NCBI RefSeq assembly: GCF_001484605.1
Contig: NZ_CP013747.1
Span: forward strand, 620,001 to 684,000
DNA length: 64,000 nucleotides
Reading direction: 5' to 3'
Origin: Pseudarthrobacter sulfonivorans
Lineage (GTDB): Bacteria > Actinomycetota > Actinomycetes > Actinomycetales > Micrococcaceae
The notes below the pieces were generated by a model, which searched no databases, was not told the DNA's origin, and worked only from the letters and a program-made list of their open reading frames with translations. Below, one piece after another: positions 19,264-32,866 of the stretch (position 1 is the first letter of the stretch; each line of letters begins with the position of its first letter). A program made the position numbers and the translations under genes.

Positions 19264-21210
19264 CTAGCTGTCCCGTCCTTCAGAGTGGCCATCAGTGGCG
19301 TTGTTGCTGTCGTCTGCTTCGCTGTGCTCTTCTTCATCACGCTCGGCCTCATCGCGCTCGGCGTCGCCGGCTTCCAGCTCATCTGCTTCGAGGGAATCCT
19401 CGTCAGACTCGGCGTCATCGGACTCGAAGAAATCCGATTCCACGTCGTCGATGTCTGCATCCACGGCGGCGGCCTCAACGGCAGTATTGTCCGCGGCTGC
19501 TTCGGTCCGGGCAGCAGGCGTCGATGCAGCGGCTTCGGGGCCTGCGGCAGCGCGCTCCAGCAGACGCCGGCGCTGAGCTTCCTCGCGGGCTTCCTCTTCC
19601 TCGTCCCAGCCGAGGTCCACGATATCGGGTTCCTCATCGACGCCGAGGCCCAGGGCATTTTCAGCCACAATTGCCTGGTTCTGCCATTTTGCCGCCTCAT
19701 CTTCGCGACCAACGGCCGACAGGGCGTTTGCGTACGCCCGGAACAGCCGCGGGCTGTAGGAGAAGGCACGGTTCATGTCTAGCTGGGCTATTTCAAGTTC
19801 AGCCACGGCGGCGTCCAGCTGCCCGAGGTCGGACCGTGCCCCGGCCGCCACGATGGCCAGCTCAACTTTGCCGGGGGCGTCCAGGTCTTTGGCTTCCTCG
19901 GACCGCACCACGTCAAGGGCACGGTCAGGCCGGCCCAGTCCGCGTTCACAGTCTGCCATCACGGGAAGGTGGACGTTTGAACCGCTGATGCGGCGGTAGG
20001 TCCGGAATTCGCGCAGCGCTTCGCCGTAGTGTCCTGCCGCGTAAGCAGTGAGGCCGACGGCTTCACGAACGGCAGCCAGCCGGCCACCACGCCGGCTCGC
20101 GGCGAGGGCATGCTGGAAAGCCAGCTCGGGCTCTTCGTCGATCAGGCGTCCGGCCATAACCAGGTGGCGGGCAACCCACTCGGCGCTCTTGTCTTCCAGG
20201 GTCTTGATCTGGTGCTGCGTAGCGCGGTCAAGCTCCTTGCCCGTGACATCCTCATCGATTTCCGGGGAACGTTCGCGGTCCGGGCGGTTGGCGCTGCGAA
20301 GATCACGCGCGTTGGGTACACGGACCGGGCGGTCTTCCGCACGGTCCCTGCCGAACTGGCGGGGGCCGGAATCACCACGGTCGAAGCTGCGGGGGGCACG
20401 GTCCTGGCGGTCACCGAACGGCTTGCGGTTGTCGCCGCCGGAGAACCCACGACGCTCACCGTCACCTTCGCGGCGCGGACGATCACCAAAGGACTTGTTG
20501 TCACGGTCACCGTAAGGCTTGCGTTCGCCACCGCCGCTGAAGGGCTTCCGGTCTCCGCCGCCACTAAAGGGCTTGCGCTCTCCGCCGCCGAAGCTGCGAC
20601 GCTCGCCGTCACCTTCACGGCGCGGACGGTCACCATAAGGCTTGTTGTCGCGGTCACCATAGGGTTTGCGTTCGCCGCCGCCTGTGAACGGTTTCCGGTC
20701 CCCGCCGCCGCTGAAAGGCTTTCGCTCTCCACCACCGAAGGTCCGACGCTCACCGTCACCTTCACGGCGCGGACGATCACCATAAGGCTTGTTGTCGCGG
20801 TCACCATAGGGTTTGCGTTCGCCGCCGCCTGTGAACGGTTTCCGGTCCCCGCCGCCGCTGAAAGGCTTTCGCTCTCCACCACCGAAGGTCCGACGCTCGC
20901 CATCACCTTCACGGCGCGGACGGTCACCATAAGGCTTGTTGTCGCGGTCACCATAGGGTTTGCGTTCGCCGCCGCCGCTGAAAGGCTTGCGCTCGCCACC
21001 GCCACCGAAGGTACGACGCTCGCCATCACCTTCACGACGCGGACGATCACCAAAAGGCTTACGTTCGCCGGAACCAGGCGCGCGCTTCGGAGCCTCTGGG
21101 TTACGGTCTTCGCGGGAACGGAATCCCCGCGGGTCGCCGCCAGAATTGTTGTTGCCGCGGAAAGGACCGCGGTCGTTGCCTCCGCGGTTGCCGCCGTTGT
21201 GCTCAGCCAT
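19264..21210 (-). CDS. Repeat-rich disordered protein with TPR-like core and acidic tail
   Basis: 648-aa protein in three parts. Residues 1 to about 320 are Gly/Arg/Asp/Lys-rich and built from near-identical units containing GDRPRREGDGERR (five times), FSGGGDRKPF and GERKPYGDRDNKPYGD. Residues about 320-520 form a helical, TPR-like core (EWVARHLVMAGRLIDEEPE, YAAGHYGEALREFRTYRRI). Residues about 520-648 are strongly acidic. ATG 21210 is preceded by an ideal AGGAGG. It is first of the leftward run and lies just beyond the rRNA operon. I do not know the function. The RGG-like charge-patterned N-terminus suggests nucleic acid binding or condensate formation (inference). Confidence 0.85.
   Translation of the reverse strand: MAEHNGGNRGGNDRGPFRGNNNSGGDPRGFRSREDRNPEAPKRAPGSGERKPFGDRPRREGDGERRTFGGGGERKPFSGGGERKPYGDRDNKPYGDRPRREGDGERRTFGGGERKPFSGGGDRKPFTGGGERKPYGDRDNKPYGDRPRREGDGERRTFGGGERKPFSGGGDRKPFTGGGERKPYGDRDNKPYGDRPRREGDGERRSFGGGERKPFSGGGDRKPFSGGGERKPYGDRDNKSFGDRPRREGDGERRGFSGGDNRKPFGDRQDRAPRSFDRGDSGPRQFGRDRAEDRPVRVPNARDLRSANRPDRERSPEIDEDVTGKELDRATQHQIKTLEDKSAEWVARHLVMAGRLIDEEPELAFQHALAASRRGGRLAAVREAVGLTAYAAGHYGEALREFRTYRRISGSNVHLPVMADCERGLGRPDRALDVVRSEEAKDLDAPGKVELAIVAAGARSDLGQLDAAVAELEIAQLDMNRAFSYSPRLFRAYANALSAVGREDEAAKWQNQAIVAENALGLGVDEEPDIVDLGWDEEEEAREEAQRRRLLERAAAGPEAAASTPAARTEAAADNTAVEAAAVDADIDDVESDFFESDDAESDEDSLEADELEAGDAERDEAERDEEEHSEADDSNNATDGHSEGRDS
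20430..21060 (-). repeat. In-frame 147-bp tandem repeats in the disordered-protein gene
   Basis: Units of 147 bp (49 codons) recur almost identically. For example, the segment starting at 20681 recurs at 20828, exactly 147 bp away. Partial copies extend on both sides. The period is a multiple of three, so copy-number change would keep the reading frame. Confidence 0.85.
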
Positions 21211-21403
21211 GGGATTCCTCCTGTTATGAGCCGACCACTGGCGCAATCGCAGCCGCTCGTTCCGTGTTTCGTTTTCCTACGCAACCCGAAATCAAGCGCT
21301 TCGAAGTCCGTACATCTCAGTCAATTCTAGGCGAGACCCCACCAACAGATGACATGGATCCGTCTCCAGGTCGCCGTCGTGGGAATGTTCACACTCCCCA
21401 GGT

Positions 21404-21484
21404 GACGCTCGCGCAGTTTCTGCGGGTTTCCGGCGGACGCTCTCGCACTTCCTGCACGTTTCGGGGTGACGCTCTGCCACTTTC
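21404..21484. repeat. Three direct copies of a 32-bp-period GACGCTC repeat
   Basis: GACGCTCGCGCAGTTTC (21404), GACGCTCTCGCACTTCC (21436) and GACGCTCTGCCACTTTC (21468) are spaced exactly 32 bp apart. They lie in the 525-base gap between the disordered-protein gene and the 5S gene, where I see no gene. The same motif family recurs at 35732-35834. Confidence 0.7.
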
Positions 21485-21684
21485 GCGTGCTGGATCGTGC
21501 AGTGCACGACGGCGGCGGGTCGGGTGGGTGCGGGCCGGGGCTTGCTGCGGGTGGTGGGTGGGGGTGTCCAAATTCACTGCAGGATGTGAGGGAGCGTCCC
21601 GGGCTGGTGGGTGCGGCGTTTTCGGTGGGGTGCCGGGCTGGTCCTGCGTTTGGGGGGGTGTTTGTGGTGTGGTGGTTAACGTGG

Positions 21685-21718
21685 GAGAGCCCCCCAACCT
21701 GGTGGTTGGGGGGCTCTC
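21685..21718 (-). terminator. rRNA operon terminator after 5S
   Basis: Perfect 15-bp inverted repeat (21685-21699 with 21704-21718) with a 4-base loop, about 18 bases downstream of the 5S 3' end in the operon's direction. No T tract is seen, but stem strength and position fit an rrn terminator. Confidence 0.8.
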
Positions 21719-21735
21719 GACCGTTTTAATGATGT

Positions 21736-21852
21736 TCCGGCGGTGACCTACTCTCCCACACCCTCCCGGGTGCAGTACCATCGGCGCTGTGGGTCTTAGC
21801 TTCCGGGTTCGGAATGGGACCGGGCGTTTCCCCCACGCTATGACCGCCGTAA
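21736..21852 (-). rRNA. rrf: 5S ribosomal RNA
   Basis: The complementary strand reads as a complete 5S rRNA of about 117 bases. It has the 5'/3' terminal pairing (ACGGCGGTCATAGCGT with the CACCGCC region near the other end), the CCCATTCCGAACCCGGAAG loop and GTAGGTCACCGCC-type 3' part. It is last of the leftward 16S-23S-5S operon. Ends are estimated by pairing. Confidence 0.93.
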
Positions 21853-21985
21853 CCCTTCGACCCGTCACACCCGAAGGGGGTGTGTGGGAAATCTGGTTAC
21901 AACATGCTTTCTGCAACTTTTGGTTGCAGGTGTGGTGTTGTTATTGTGTTGTGTTTTTTGTTCCCTGCAACGTGCCCGTGTCGGG

Positions 21986-27443
<5,458 letters not shown>

Positions 27444-27703
27444 ACACATTCGAATAATTCCCGAAACAATTCATATTCAAATGAATTCTTTTGTTTCGCT
27501 TTTCTTCGCTGCGATGTTTATAGCTTATTTCATTCTTATTCACTTTGCAAATCCGGGTTATTTTCCCGATATTCACTCTGTGGAACGAATCCGCCCATCA
27601 GAAAGTGAAGCTTTTCATCATTTTCGTGCTTTGCACACGATGAATTGCTTCTCTTGTGAAGGGGGTTTGTCACCACTCAACGGCGGCGACTCAGAAAACA
27701 ATA

Positions 27704-27746
27704 CACGCTCCCCCGAGGCCGTGCAAATCGGCTGCGGAGGAGCGTG
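27704..27746 (-). terminator. Rho-independent terminator of tyrS
   Basis: Imperfect hairpin closed by CACGCTCC (27704-27711) and GGAGCGTG (27739-27746). In the leftward direction it is followed by TATTGTTTTC, a reasonable T tract. It separates tyrS from the rrn leader. Confidence 0.7.
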
Positions 27747-27764
27747 AATGGGGGCTTGGGAAGG

Positions 27765-29078
27765 CTAAGGAACCAGGACTTCGACAGTCGCGAGATTCTT
27801 CTTGCCGCGGCGCAGGAGCAGGTACTGGCCATGCAGCAGCTCCGATTCGGAGATGACAGCTTCCGGGTCGGACACCTTCTCGTTGTTTACATAGGCGCCG
27901 CCTTCGCCGACGGTCCGCCGGGCCGCGGACTTGCTCTCCGACAGGCCGGATGCCACCAGCAGGTCAATGATCCCGAGGCCATCCACCTGGATGCGGGCGG
28001 AAGGAAGCTCCGACGTGGCTGCCTCAAGCGTGGGCCGGTCCAGGGCGGACAGGTCACCGTTGCCAAAAAGTGCAGCGGACGCCGCGATGACTTTCTCCGT
28101 TGCCTCCACACCGTGGACCAGGGAAGTCACTTCGAACGCCAGCTTCCGCTGGCCTTCCCGTGCAAACGGACGTTCGGCCACGGCAGCTGCCAGGGTTTCG
28201 ATTTCCGCGCGGCTCAGGAAAGTGAAGACCTTCAGCCGGTCCACCACGTCAGAGTCGGCGGTGTTCAGCCAGAACTGGTAGAAGGCGTACGGGCTGCACA
28301 TGCCGGCGTCGAGCCAGATGGCATTGCCTTCGCTCTTGCCGAACTTAGTGCCGTCCGAGTTGGTGATCAGCGGCGTACCCAGGGCGTGGACGCTCTTACC
28401 CTCAACCTTGCGGATGAGTTCAGTGCCGCTGGTGAGGTTGCCCCACTGGTCCGAGCCGCCGGTCTGCAGCATGCAGCCGTAGTCGCGGAACAACTGGAGG
28501 TAGTCCATGCCCTGCAGGATCTGGTAGCTGAATTCGGTGTAGCTGATGCCCTCGTCCGAACTGAGGCGGGACGCAACAGCATCCTTGCGGAGCATGGTGC
28601 CGACCCGGTAGTGCTTTCCGATCTCGCGCAGGAAGTCGATGGCGCTCAACGGCGCGGTCCAGTCGAGGTTGTTGACCATGCGGGCGGCGCTGGCACCATC
28701 GAAGCTGAGGAAGCGGCGGACCTGGGCCTGCAGGTAGCCCACCCATTCGTTAACGGTGTCCTTGGTGTTCAGCGTGCGCTCGGCGGTGGGCCGCGGATCG
28801 CCGATCAGTCCCGTGGATCCGCCCACCAGTCCCAGCGGCTTGTGCCCTGCGAGCTGCAGCCGGCGCATAACGAGGAGTTGGACCAGGTTGCCCAGGTGCA
28901 GGCTCGGCGCGGTGGGGTCGAATCCGCAGTAATAGGTGATCGGATCACCGGCGAGGAGCTTTTCCAGTTCCTCTTCATCGGTGGAGACGTGGACCAGGCC
29001 GCGCCACTTCAGCTCCTGCCAGACATTGGCGAAGGTGGGGTCGTTCTGCTGGGATTCGAGATCGTTGAGTTCTGACAC
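27765..29078 (-). CDS. tyrS: Tyrosyl-tRNA synthetase
   Basis: 437-aa class I aminoacyl-tRNA synthetase. The HIGH motif is HLGN (residues 61-64), the tyrosine-binding YCGFDPTAPSL precedes it, and the KMSKS loop is KFGKSEGNAIWLD. An S4 RNA-binding domain forms the C-terminal about 70 residues (LVASGLSESKSAARRTVGEG, AYVNNEKVSD). The length fits TyrRS type I. It is leftward, 79 bases after helD and upstream of the rrn operon, with its own terminator. Confidence 0.95.
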   Translation of the reverse strand: MSELNDLESQQNDPTFANVWQELKWRGLVHVSTDEEELEKLLAGDPITYYCGFDPTAPSLHLGNLVQLLVMRRLQLAGHKPLGLVGGSTGLIGDPRPTAERTLNTKDTVNEWVGYLQAQVRRFLSFDGASAARMVNNLDWTAPLSAIDFLREIGKHYRVGTMLRKDAVASRLSSDEGISYTEFSYQILQGMDYLQLFRDYGCMLQTGGSDQWGNLTSGTELIRKVEGKSVHALGTPLITNSDGTKFGKSEGNAIWLDAGMCSPYAFYQFWLNTADSDVVDRLKVFTFLSRAEIETLAAAVAERPFAREGQRKLAFEVTSLVHGVEATEKVIAASAALFGNGDLSALDRPTLEAATSELPSARIQVDGLGIIDLLVASGLSESKSAARRTVGEGGAYVNNEKVSDPEAVISESELLHGQYLLLRRGKKNLATVEVLVP

Positions 29079-29106
29079 GACTTCTAAGTTAGCAGGATCA
29101 GCGACT

Positions 29107-29133
29107 CCCGGCGCCGAAATGAACGGCGCCGGG
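29107..29133 (-). terminator. Hairpin between helD and tyrS
   Basis: Perfect 10-bp stem CCCGGCGCCG / CGGCGCCGGG with a 7-base loop (29117-29123), in the gap between helD and tyrS. No T tract follows on the minus strand, so it may act with Rho or be a weak terminator. Confidence 0.5.
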
Positions 29134-29157
29134 CGTCGAGAGGCAAAGCGGACCGGC

Positions 29158-31386
29158 TCAGCCTTCTATGCCTGCCGGAATACCTTCCGCGGCGATCAGC
29201 CGGAGCCGCTGGGTGGGCCGGGTCATGGCGACGTACAGATCGCCCACCCGGCCATGCTCGCGGTTGAGCATGACGGACGGCTCAAGCACCACAACGCCGT
29301 CGAACTCCAGGCCTTTGGCCTCGCGCGGGCTGATGACCACGATGTCCTGTTCGTAGCTGCCCGCGCCGTTGCCGATGCGCCGGCCGTACACGGCACGAAG
29401 GGCTGACGTTGCAGCCGGCAGAAGGTCGCCGTCGGCAATCACGGCGAGGAGGCCGCCGTCGAGCGCTGCCAGTTCCTCCGGGAGCACCTCCACCAAACGG
29501 TTCACCACCTGTCCGTGGTCAACCTTGTCGATGACAGGGGCCCACCGTCCCTCGCGGACGGCCTTCGGCGCGGAAACCACCAGTCCGGCCGCGTTGGCCA
29601 TGCGGGCGGCGGCTTCAGCGATCTGAGAGGGCGTCCGGTAGTTGACTGTCAGCTCCTCCAGCTGCCAGCGGTCACCGAACATGGGCGCCAGGGCCCCCTG
29701 CCAGGAGTTGGCGCCGGCGACTGAACTGGTCTGCGCGATGTCGCCCACGATGGTGAAGGATTTCAGCGGGCAACGGCGGACCAGCAGGCGCCATTGCATG
29801 GGCGAAAGCTCCTGCGCCTCATCCACCACGATGTGGCCGAAGGCCCACGTGCGGTCGCTGGTAGCGCGCTCGGCGGCCGTCAGGCGATTCTCGCGCTCCT
29901 GGTTCTGATCGGCAAGTTCCTCCGCGGAGATGAGGACATCGACACCCATGTCCCCCATGTTCACCAGTGTCTGCTTGGCGTTGGCAAGGTCCCGGGCGCG
30001 GTCGTGCTCCTGCTGTGCAAGGCCCCGTCCCGCCGCCGGGTCCATTTCGCCGAGGAGCTCCGCGGCCTCGTCCAGCAGCGGGACGTCGGCCTCGGTCCAA
30101 GGCGCACCAGCGGGGCGCAGCAGCAGCGACCGCTCCCTAAGGGACAGGCTCGGTGTGCAGGCCGCCAGGACTGCGGGCTTGCTCAGAAGCTCGGTGATCA
30201 GCTTCTCCGGAGTCATCGGCATCCAGCACAGGTTCAGGACGATCCGGACGTCGCGGGCCGTGCGGACGTCTTCTGCCAGATACGAGCGGTCGGCATTGTT
30301 GCCGATGCTCCCGGCCTCCACGAGATCGGTCATCTGCTCGGTCAGTTCGCGGAGCAGAATTTTGATAAACGTCAGGCGCGCCTCGTTGTGCGGCTTGCCG
30401 GTGGACCGGGCACGTTCGCGCGCCCGGCTTACTTGCCTCCGCGTCAGCATCAGCTTGCGGCCGTCGACGTCCAGGACACGGTCCTCGGCGGGGATCCGCT
30501 GCCGGTTCGCGACCGCATTGGCCACAACCTTCACCATGTCCAGCCGCCCCTTGATGGCCGCGACCACTGCCTCAGGTTCGGCAACCGCTTTGATTCCGGG
30601 CATCAGGCGACCCACGCTGGCCATGACCACGCCGGTCTCACCGAGCGAGGGAAGAACACGTTCGATGTACTTCATAAAGGACGACGACGGGCCCACCAGC
30701 AGCACACCTGCGGTCTTCAGCCGTTCCCGGTGCGTGTAGAGCAGGTACGCGGCCCGGTGCAGTGCCACAGCAGTCTTACCGGTACCGGGACCACCCTGCA
30801 CCACGAGGGCACCGGAAATGGAGGACCGGATGATGCGGTCCTGCTCGGACTGGATGGTGCCGACGATGTCGGACATCCGGCCCGTGCGCTTGGAATCCAG
30901 AGCCGCCAGCAATGCTCCTTCGCCCTGCAGCGAGGCGTCGTCCGCGAGCATGTCCGCATCAAGGACGTCGTCCTCGATGGCCTTGACTTCCCGGCCCTGC
31001 AGAATCAGGTGCCGTCGGCGGCGGACGCCCTGCCGGTCAAACGCCGTTGCCTGATAGAAGTGCCCGGCTTCGGGCGCGCGCCAGTCCACCATGAGCCGCT
31101 GGAGGTCATCGGTGGTCAGGCCGATGCGCCCAATGTACTGGGCTTCACCGGAATCCAGGTCGAGGCGGCCGAAGACCAGGCGGTCATCGACGGCGTCGAG
31201 CTGGGCGAGGCGGTCCTCGTAGAGCGCGGCGAAGGCGTCGCGTTCGGAGACATTCTGCATGGTGCCCACGGCACCGGCCCGGCGGACCTGCGCCAACTGC
31301 TGGCGCTTTTCCGTGCGGAGCTCTTCCAGCCGCGCGTACAGGCCGGCAACATAGTTCCGTTCGTGGGCCAAATCGGCGTCGAGCAT
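29158..31386 (-). CDS. helD: HelD-type RNA polymerase recycling ATPase/helicase
   Basis: 742-aa UvrD/Rep-like superfamily 1 protein. The N-terminal coiled coil (AHERNYVAGLYARLEELRTE) is typical of HelD, with Walker A GGPGTGKT near residue 200. Walker B-type VVDEAQELSPMQW and motif III GDIAQTSS follow, with motifs VI in VAMTRPTQRLRL near the C-terminus. Actinobacterial HelD/HelR proteins bind RNA polymerase, pry it off DNA, and in some species protect against rifamycins. The length matches the mycobacterial class (about 740 aa) rather than UvrD. It reads towards tyrS and the rRNA operon. Confidence 0.88.
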   Translation of the reverse strand: MLDADLAHERNYVAGLYARLEELRTEKRQQLAQVRRAGAVGTMQNVSERDAFAALYEDRLAQLDAVDDRLVFGRLDLDSGEAQYIGRIGLTTDDLQRLMVDWRAPEAGHFYQATAFDRQGVRRRRHLILQGREVKAIEDDVLDADMLADDASLQGEGALLAALDSKRTGRMSDIVGTIQSEQDRIIRSSISGALVVQGGPGTGKTAVALHRAAYLLYTHRERLKTAGVLLVGPSSSFMKYIERVLPSLGETGVVMASVGRLMPGIKAVAEPEAVVAAIKGRLDMVKVVANAVANRQRIPAEDRVLDVDGRKLMLTRRQVSRARERARSTGKPHNEARLTFIKILLRELTEQMTDLVEAGSIGNNADRSYLAEDVRTARDVRIVLNLCWMPMTPEKLITELLSKPAVLAACTPSLSLRERSLLLRPAGAPWTEADVPLLDEAAELLGEMDPAAGRGLAQQEHDRARDLANAKQTLVNMGDMGVDVLISAEELADQNQERENRLTAAERATSDRTWAFGHIVVDEAQELSPMQWRLLVRRCPLKSFTIVGDIAQTSSVAGANSWQGALAPMFGDRWQLEELTVNYRTPSQIAEAAARMANAAGLVVSAPKAVREGRWAPVIDKVDHGQVVNRLVEVLPEELAALDGGLLAVIADGDLLPAATSALRAVYGRRIGNGAGSYEQDIVVISPREAKGLEFDGVVVLEPSVMLNREHGRVGDLYVAMTRPTQRLRLIAAEGIPAGIEG

Positions 31387-31541
31387 TTAAACGTTCCCCT
31401 ATCGCAAAAGACAGACCGTCCATTCTACAACCATTTCGGTTAACGCGCCCGCCGGTCCCCTGCCCCGGAAGTCACCCAATGTTCACTTTCAGGCCGCACA
31501 CTTCCGTAGCCGTTCCGCCCCGTCAGTGATTCAATACTGCA

Positions 31542-32177
31542 ATGCACCACGAGAACGTCCTGACCGGATACGGGCTTTCCCTCCTTCCGCTGGCACCGCA
31601 CCATGCCGAAGGGCTGTTTGACTTCGTGGACGCCACGATGTGGGCAGGAATGGCCGCGCCCCTGCCGGCCACGGCGCACGAGCTTTCAGGGCTGTTTGCG
31701 GCCAGGATTGAGGACCCGGCCAGCCTGGCCTTCGCCGTGACGGACCAGCGGACCGGGGCCCTCCTGGGCACAACCGCGCTGAATGCGTTCGATGCCGCCC
31801 AGCAACGCGTGGAAGTTGGCGGCACCTTCTTTGGACGGCAGTTCTGGGGCACGCACGTAAATCCCGCCAGCAAGCACGCCCTGCTCGCCTTTGCGTTCGA
31901 CGTCCTTCACGTTCAGCGCGTTGCGTTTCGCTGCGACGCACGTAATGTGCGCAGCGCCGCAGCCATCGAACGGCTGGGGGCAACGTTCGAGGGCGTGCTG
32001 CGCAGCCACCGCCTGGCGCCTGACGGCACACGTGCGGATTCGGCAGTGTTCTCGGTCCTGGGGCAGGAATGGCCCGCGGTGCAGCAGCGCCTCCAGCACC
32101 GGTTGGCGCCGTTCGCCCTGGCGGGAGACCACCCCGGCGGGACGGATTATGCCCGGCGCACCTTCGCCGCCTTGTAG
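31542..32177 (+). CDS. GNAT family acetyltransferase (RimJ/RimL-like)
   Basis: 211-aa N-acetyltransferase. RimJ/L-type features are LTGYGLSLLPLAPHHAEGLF at the start, the central strand GALLGTTALNAFD, and the late block ALLAFAFDVLHVQRVAFRCD followed by NVRSAAAIERLGATFEGVLR, which forms the acetyl-CoA site and fold end. The start ATG 31542 has no evident ribosome-binding site and may be leaderless. The 3' end overlaps the convergent mpg gene by 31 bases. The substrate is unknown. Confidence 0.85.
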   Translation: MHHENVLTGYGLSLLPLAPHHAEGLFDFVDATMWAGMAAPLPATAHELSGLFAARIEDPASLAFAVTDQRTGALLGTTALNAFDAAQQRVEVGGTFFGRQFWGTHVNPASKHALLAFAFDVLHVQRVAFRCDARNVRSAAAIERLGATFEGVLRSHRLAPDGTRADSAVFSVLGQEWPAVQQRLQHRLAPFALAGDHPGGTDYARRTFAAL

Positions 32178-32797
32178 CGGGACACGGTGGGATCCCCTGG
32201 CAGCCAGAAGCGCCAGGGATACGTCGCGGAGCCGCCGTCGCCGGAAACGCCCACCCTCGGCCCGGAACTGAACACGGGAGCGGGTACCGAAGTCAGCCGC
32301 AGCTCGAAGGGGTCAGCCAGGACATCCCGGCCGCTGTCGGCGGTAGTGAGGGCCAGCGTGGTGGCCAGCCGGGCCGGGCCGCTCGCCAGATCGAGAGCCG
32401 ATTTCGACGTCGGACGGCGCACCAACGCGAGGTGCTGCCCCTCCACCACCTCGCCCGCCCGCAGCAGGACGGCAGATGCGGTGCCCGCCGGGCCGCAGAC
32501 GATGTTGGCGCAGTAGTGCATGCCATACGTGAAGTAGACGTAGAGGTGGCCGGCCGGGCCGAACATGGGCGCGTTGCGGGCCGTGGGGCCACGGAAAGTG
32601 TGGGAGCCGGGATCCGGATGCGACGAGTCGCCGGGACCCATGTACGCCTCCACCTCGGTGATCCGCACAGCCACAGTTCCCTCGTGGCTGTGGTGGGTCA
32701 GTACGGATCCCAGCAGCCGCGGAGCCACCCTCCGGGCGTCGCCGGACAGCAGTTCGCGGAGCTGATCCGGGCTGGCGGGACTCAGGCTGGCGGTCAT
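32147..32797 (-). CDS. 3-methyladenine DNA glycosylase (AAG/Mpg family)
   Basis: 216-aa monofunctional glycosylase of the AAG fold that removes alkylated purines. The catalytic-region sequence is RITEVEAYMGPGDSSHP (general-base Glu). FRGPTARNAPMFGPAGHLYV and YFTYGMHYCANIV follow and are diagnostic of the family. It is part of an alkylation-repair island with Ada-AlkA and Ogt immediately to the right and divergent from it. Its 3' end overlaps the GNAT gene. Confidence 0.92.
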   Translation of the reverse strand: MTASLSPASPDQLRELLSGDARRVAPRLLGSVLTHHSHEGTVAVRITEVEAYMGPGDSSHPDPGSHTFRGPTARNAPMFGPAGHLYVYFTYGMHYCANIVCGPAGTASAVLLRAGEVVEGQHLALVRRPTSKSALDLASGPARLATTLALTTADSGRDVLADPFELRLTSVPAPVFSSGPRVGVSGDGGSATYPWRFWLPGDPTVSRYKAAKVRRA

Positions 32798-32866
32798 GAT
32801 CCGACTCTATCGAACGCCACGGCTGTGTCCGATTTCCGCTAGCAGTCCCGGTCGCTGGCTGGCAGG

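Noticed and set aside
20430..21060. Possible CRISPR array because of regular repeats
   Set aside because: The repeats are 147 bp, in frame, and have no unique spacers between short repeats. They encode a protein segment.
20029..21330. A 433-codon plus-strand frame with Thr/Val/Ala-rich repeats, looking like a cell-wall protein
   Set aside because: It is the antisense reading of the tandem repeats in the leftward disordered/TPR gene. It has no signal peptide or sorting signal, and its repeats come from the real gene.
21404..21484. Possible short CRISPR array with 32-bp spacing
   Set aside because: The whole 32-bp unit drifts with no separate conserved repeat and unique spacer, only three copies are present, and no cas gene is in the window.
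27481..27747. An 88-codon frame in the rrn leader with a hydrophobic N-terminus
   Set aside because: It lies in the AT-rich leader of a divergently transcribed rRNA operon and overlaps the tyrS terminator. It has no ribosome-binding site or recognisable domain.
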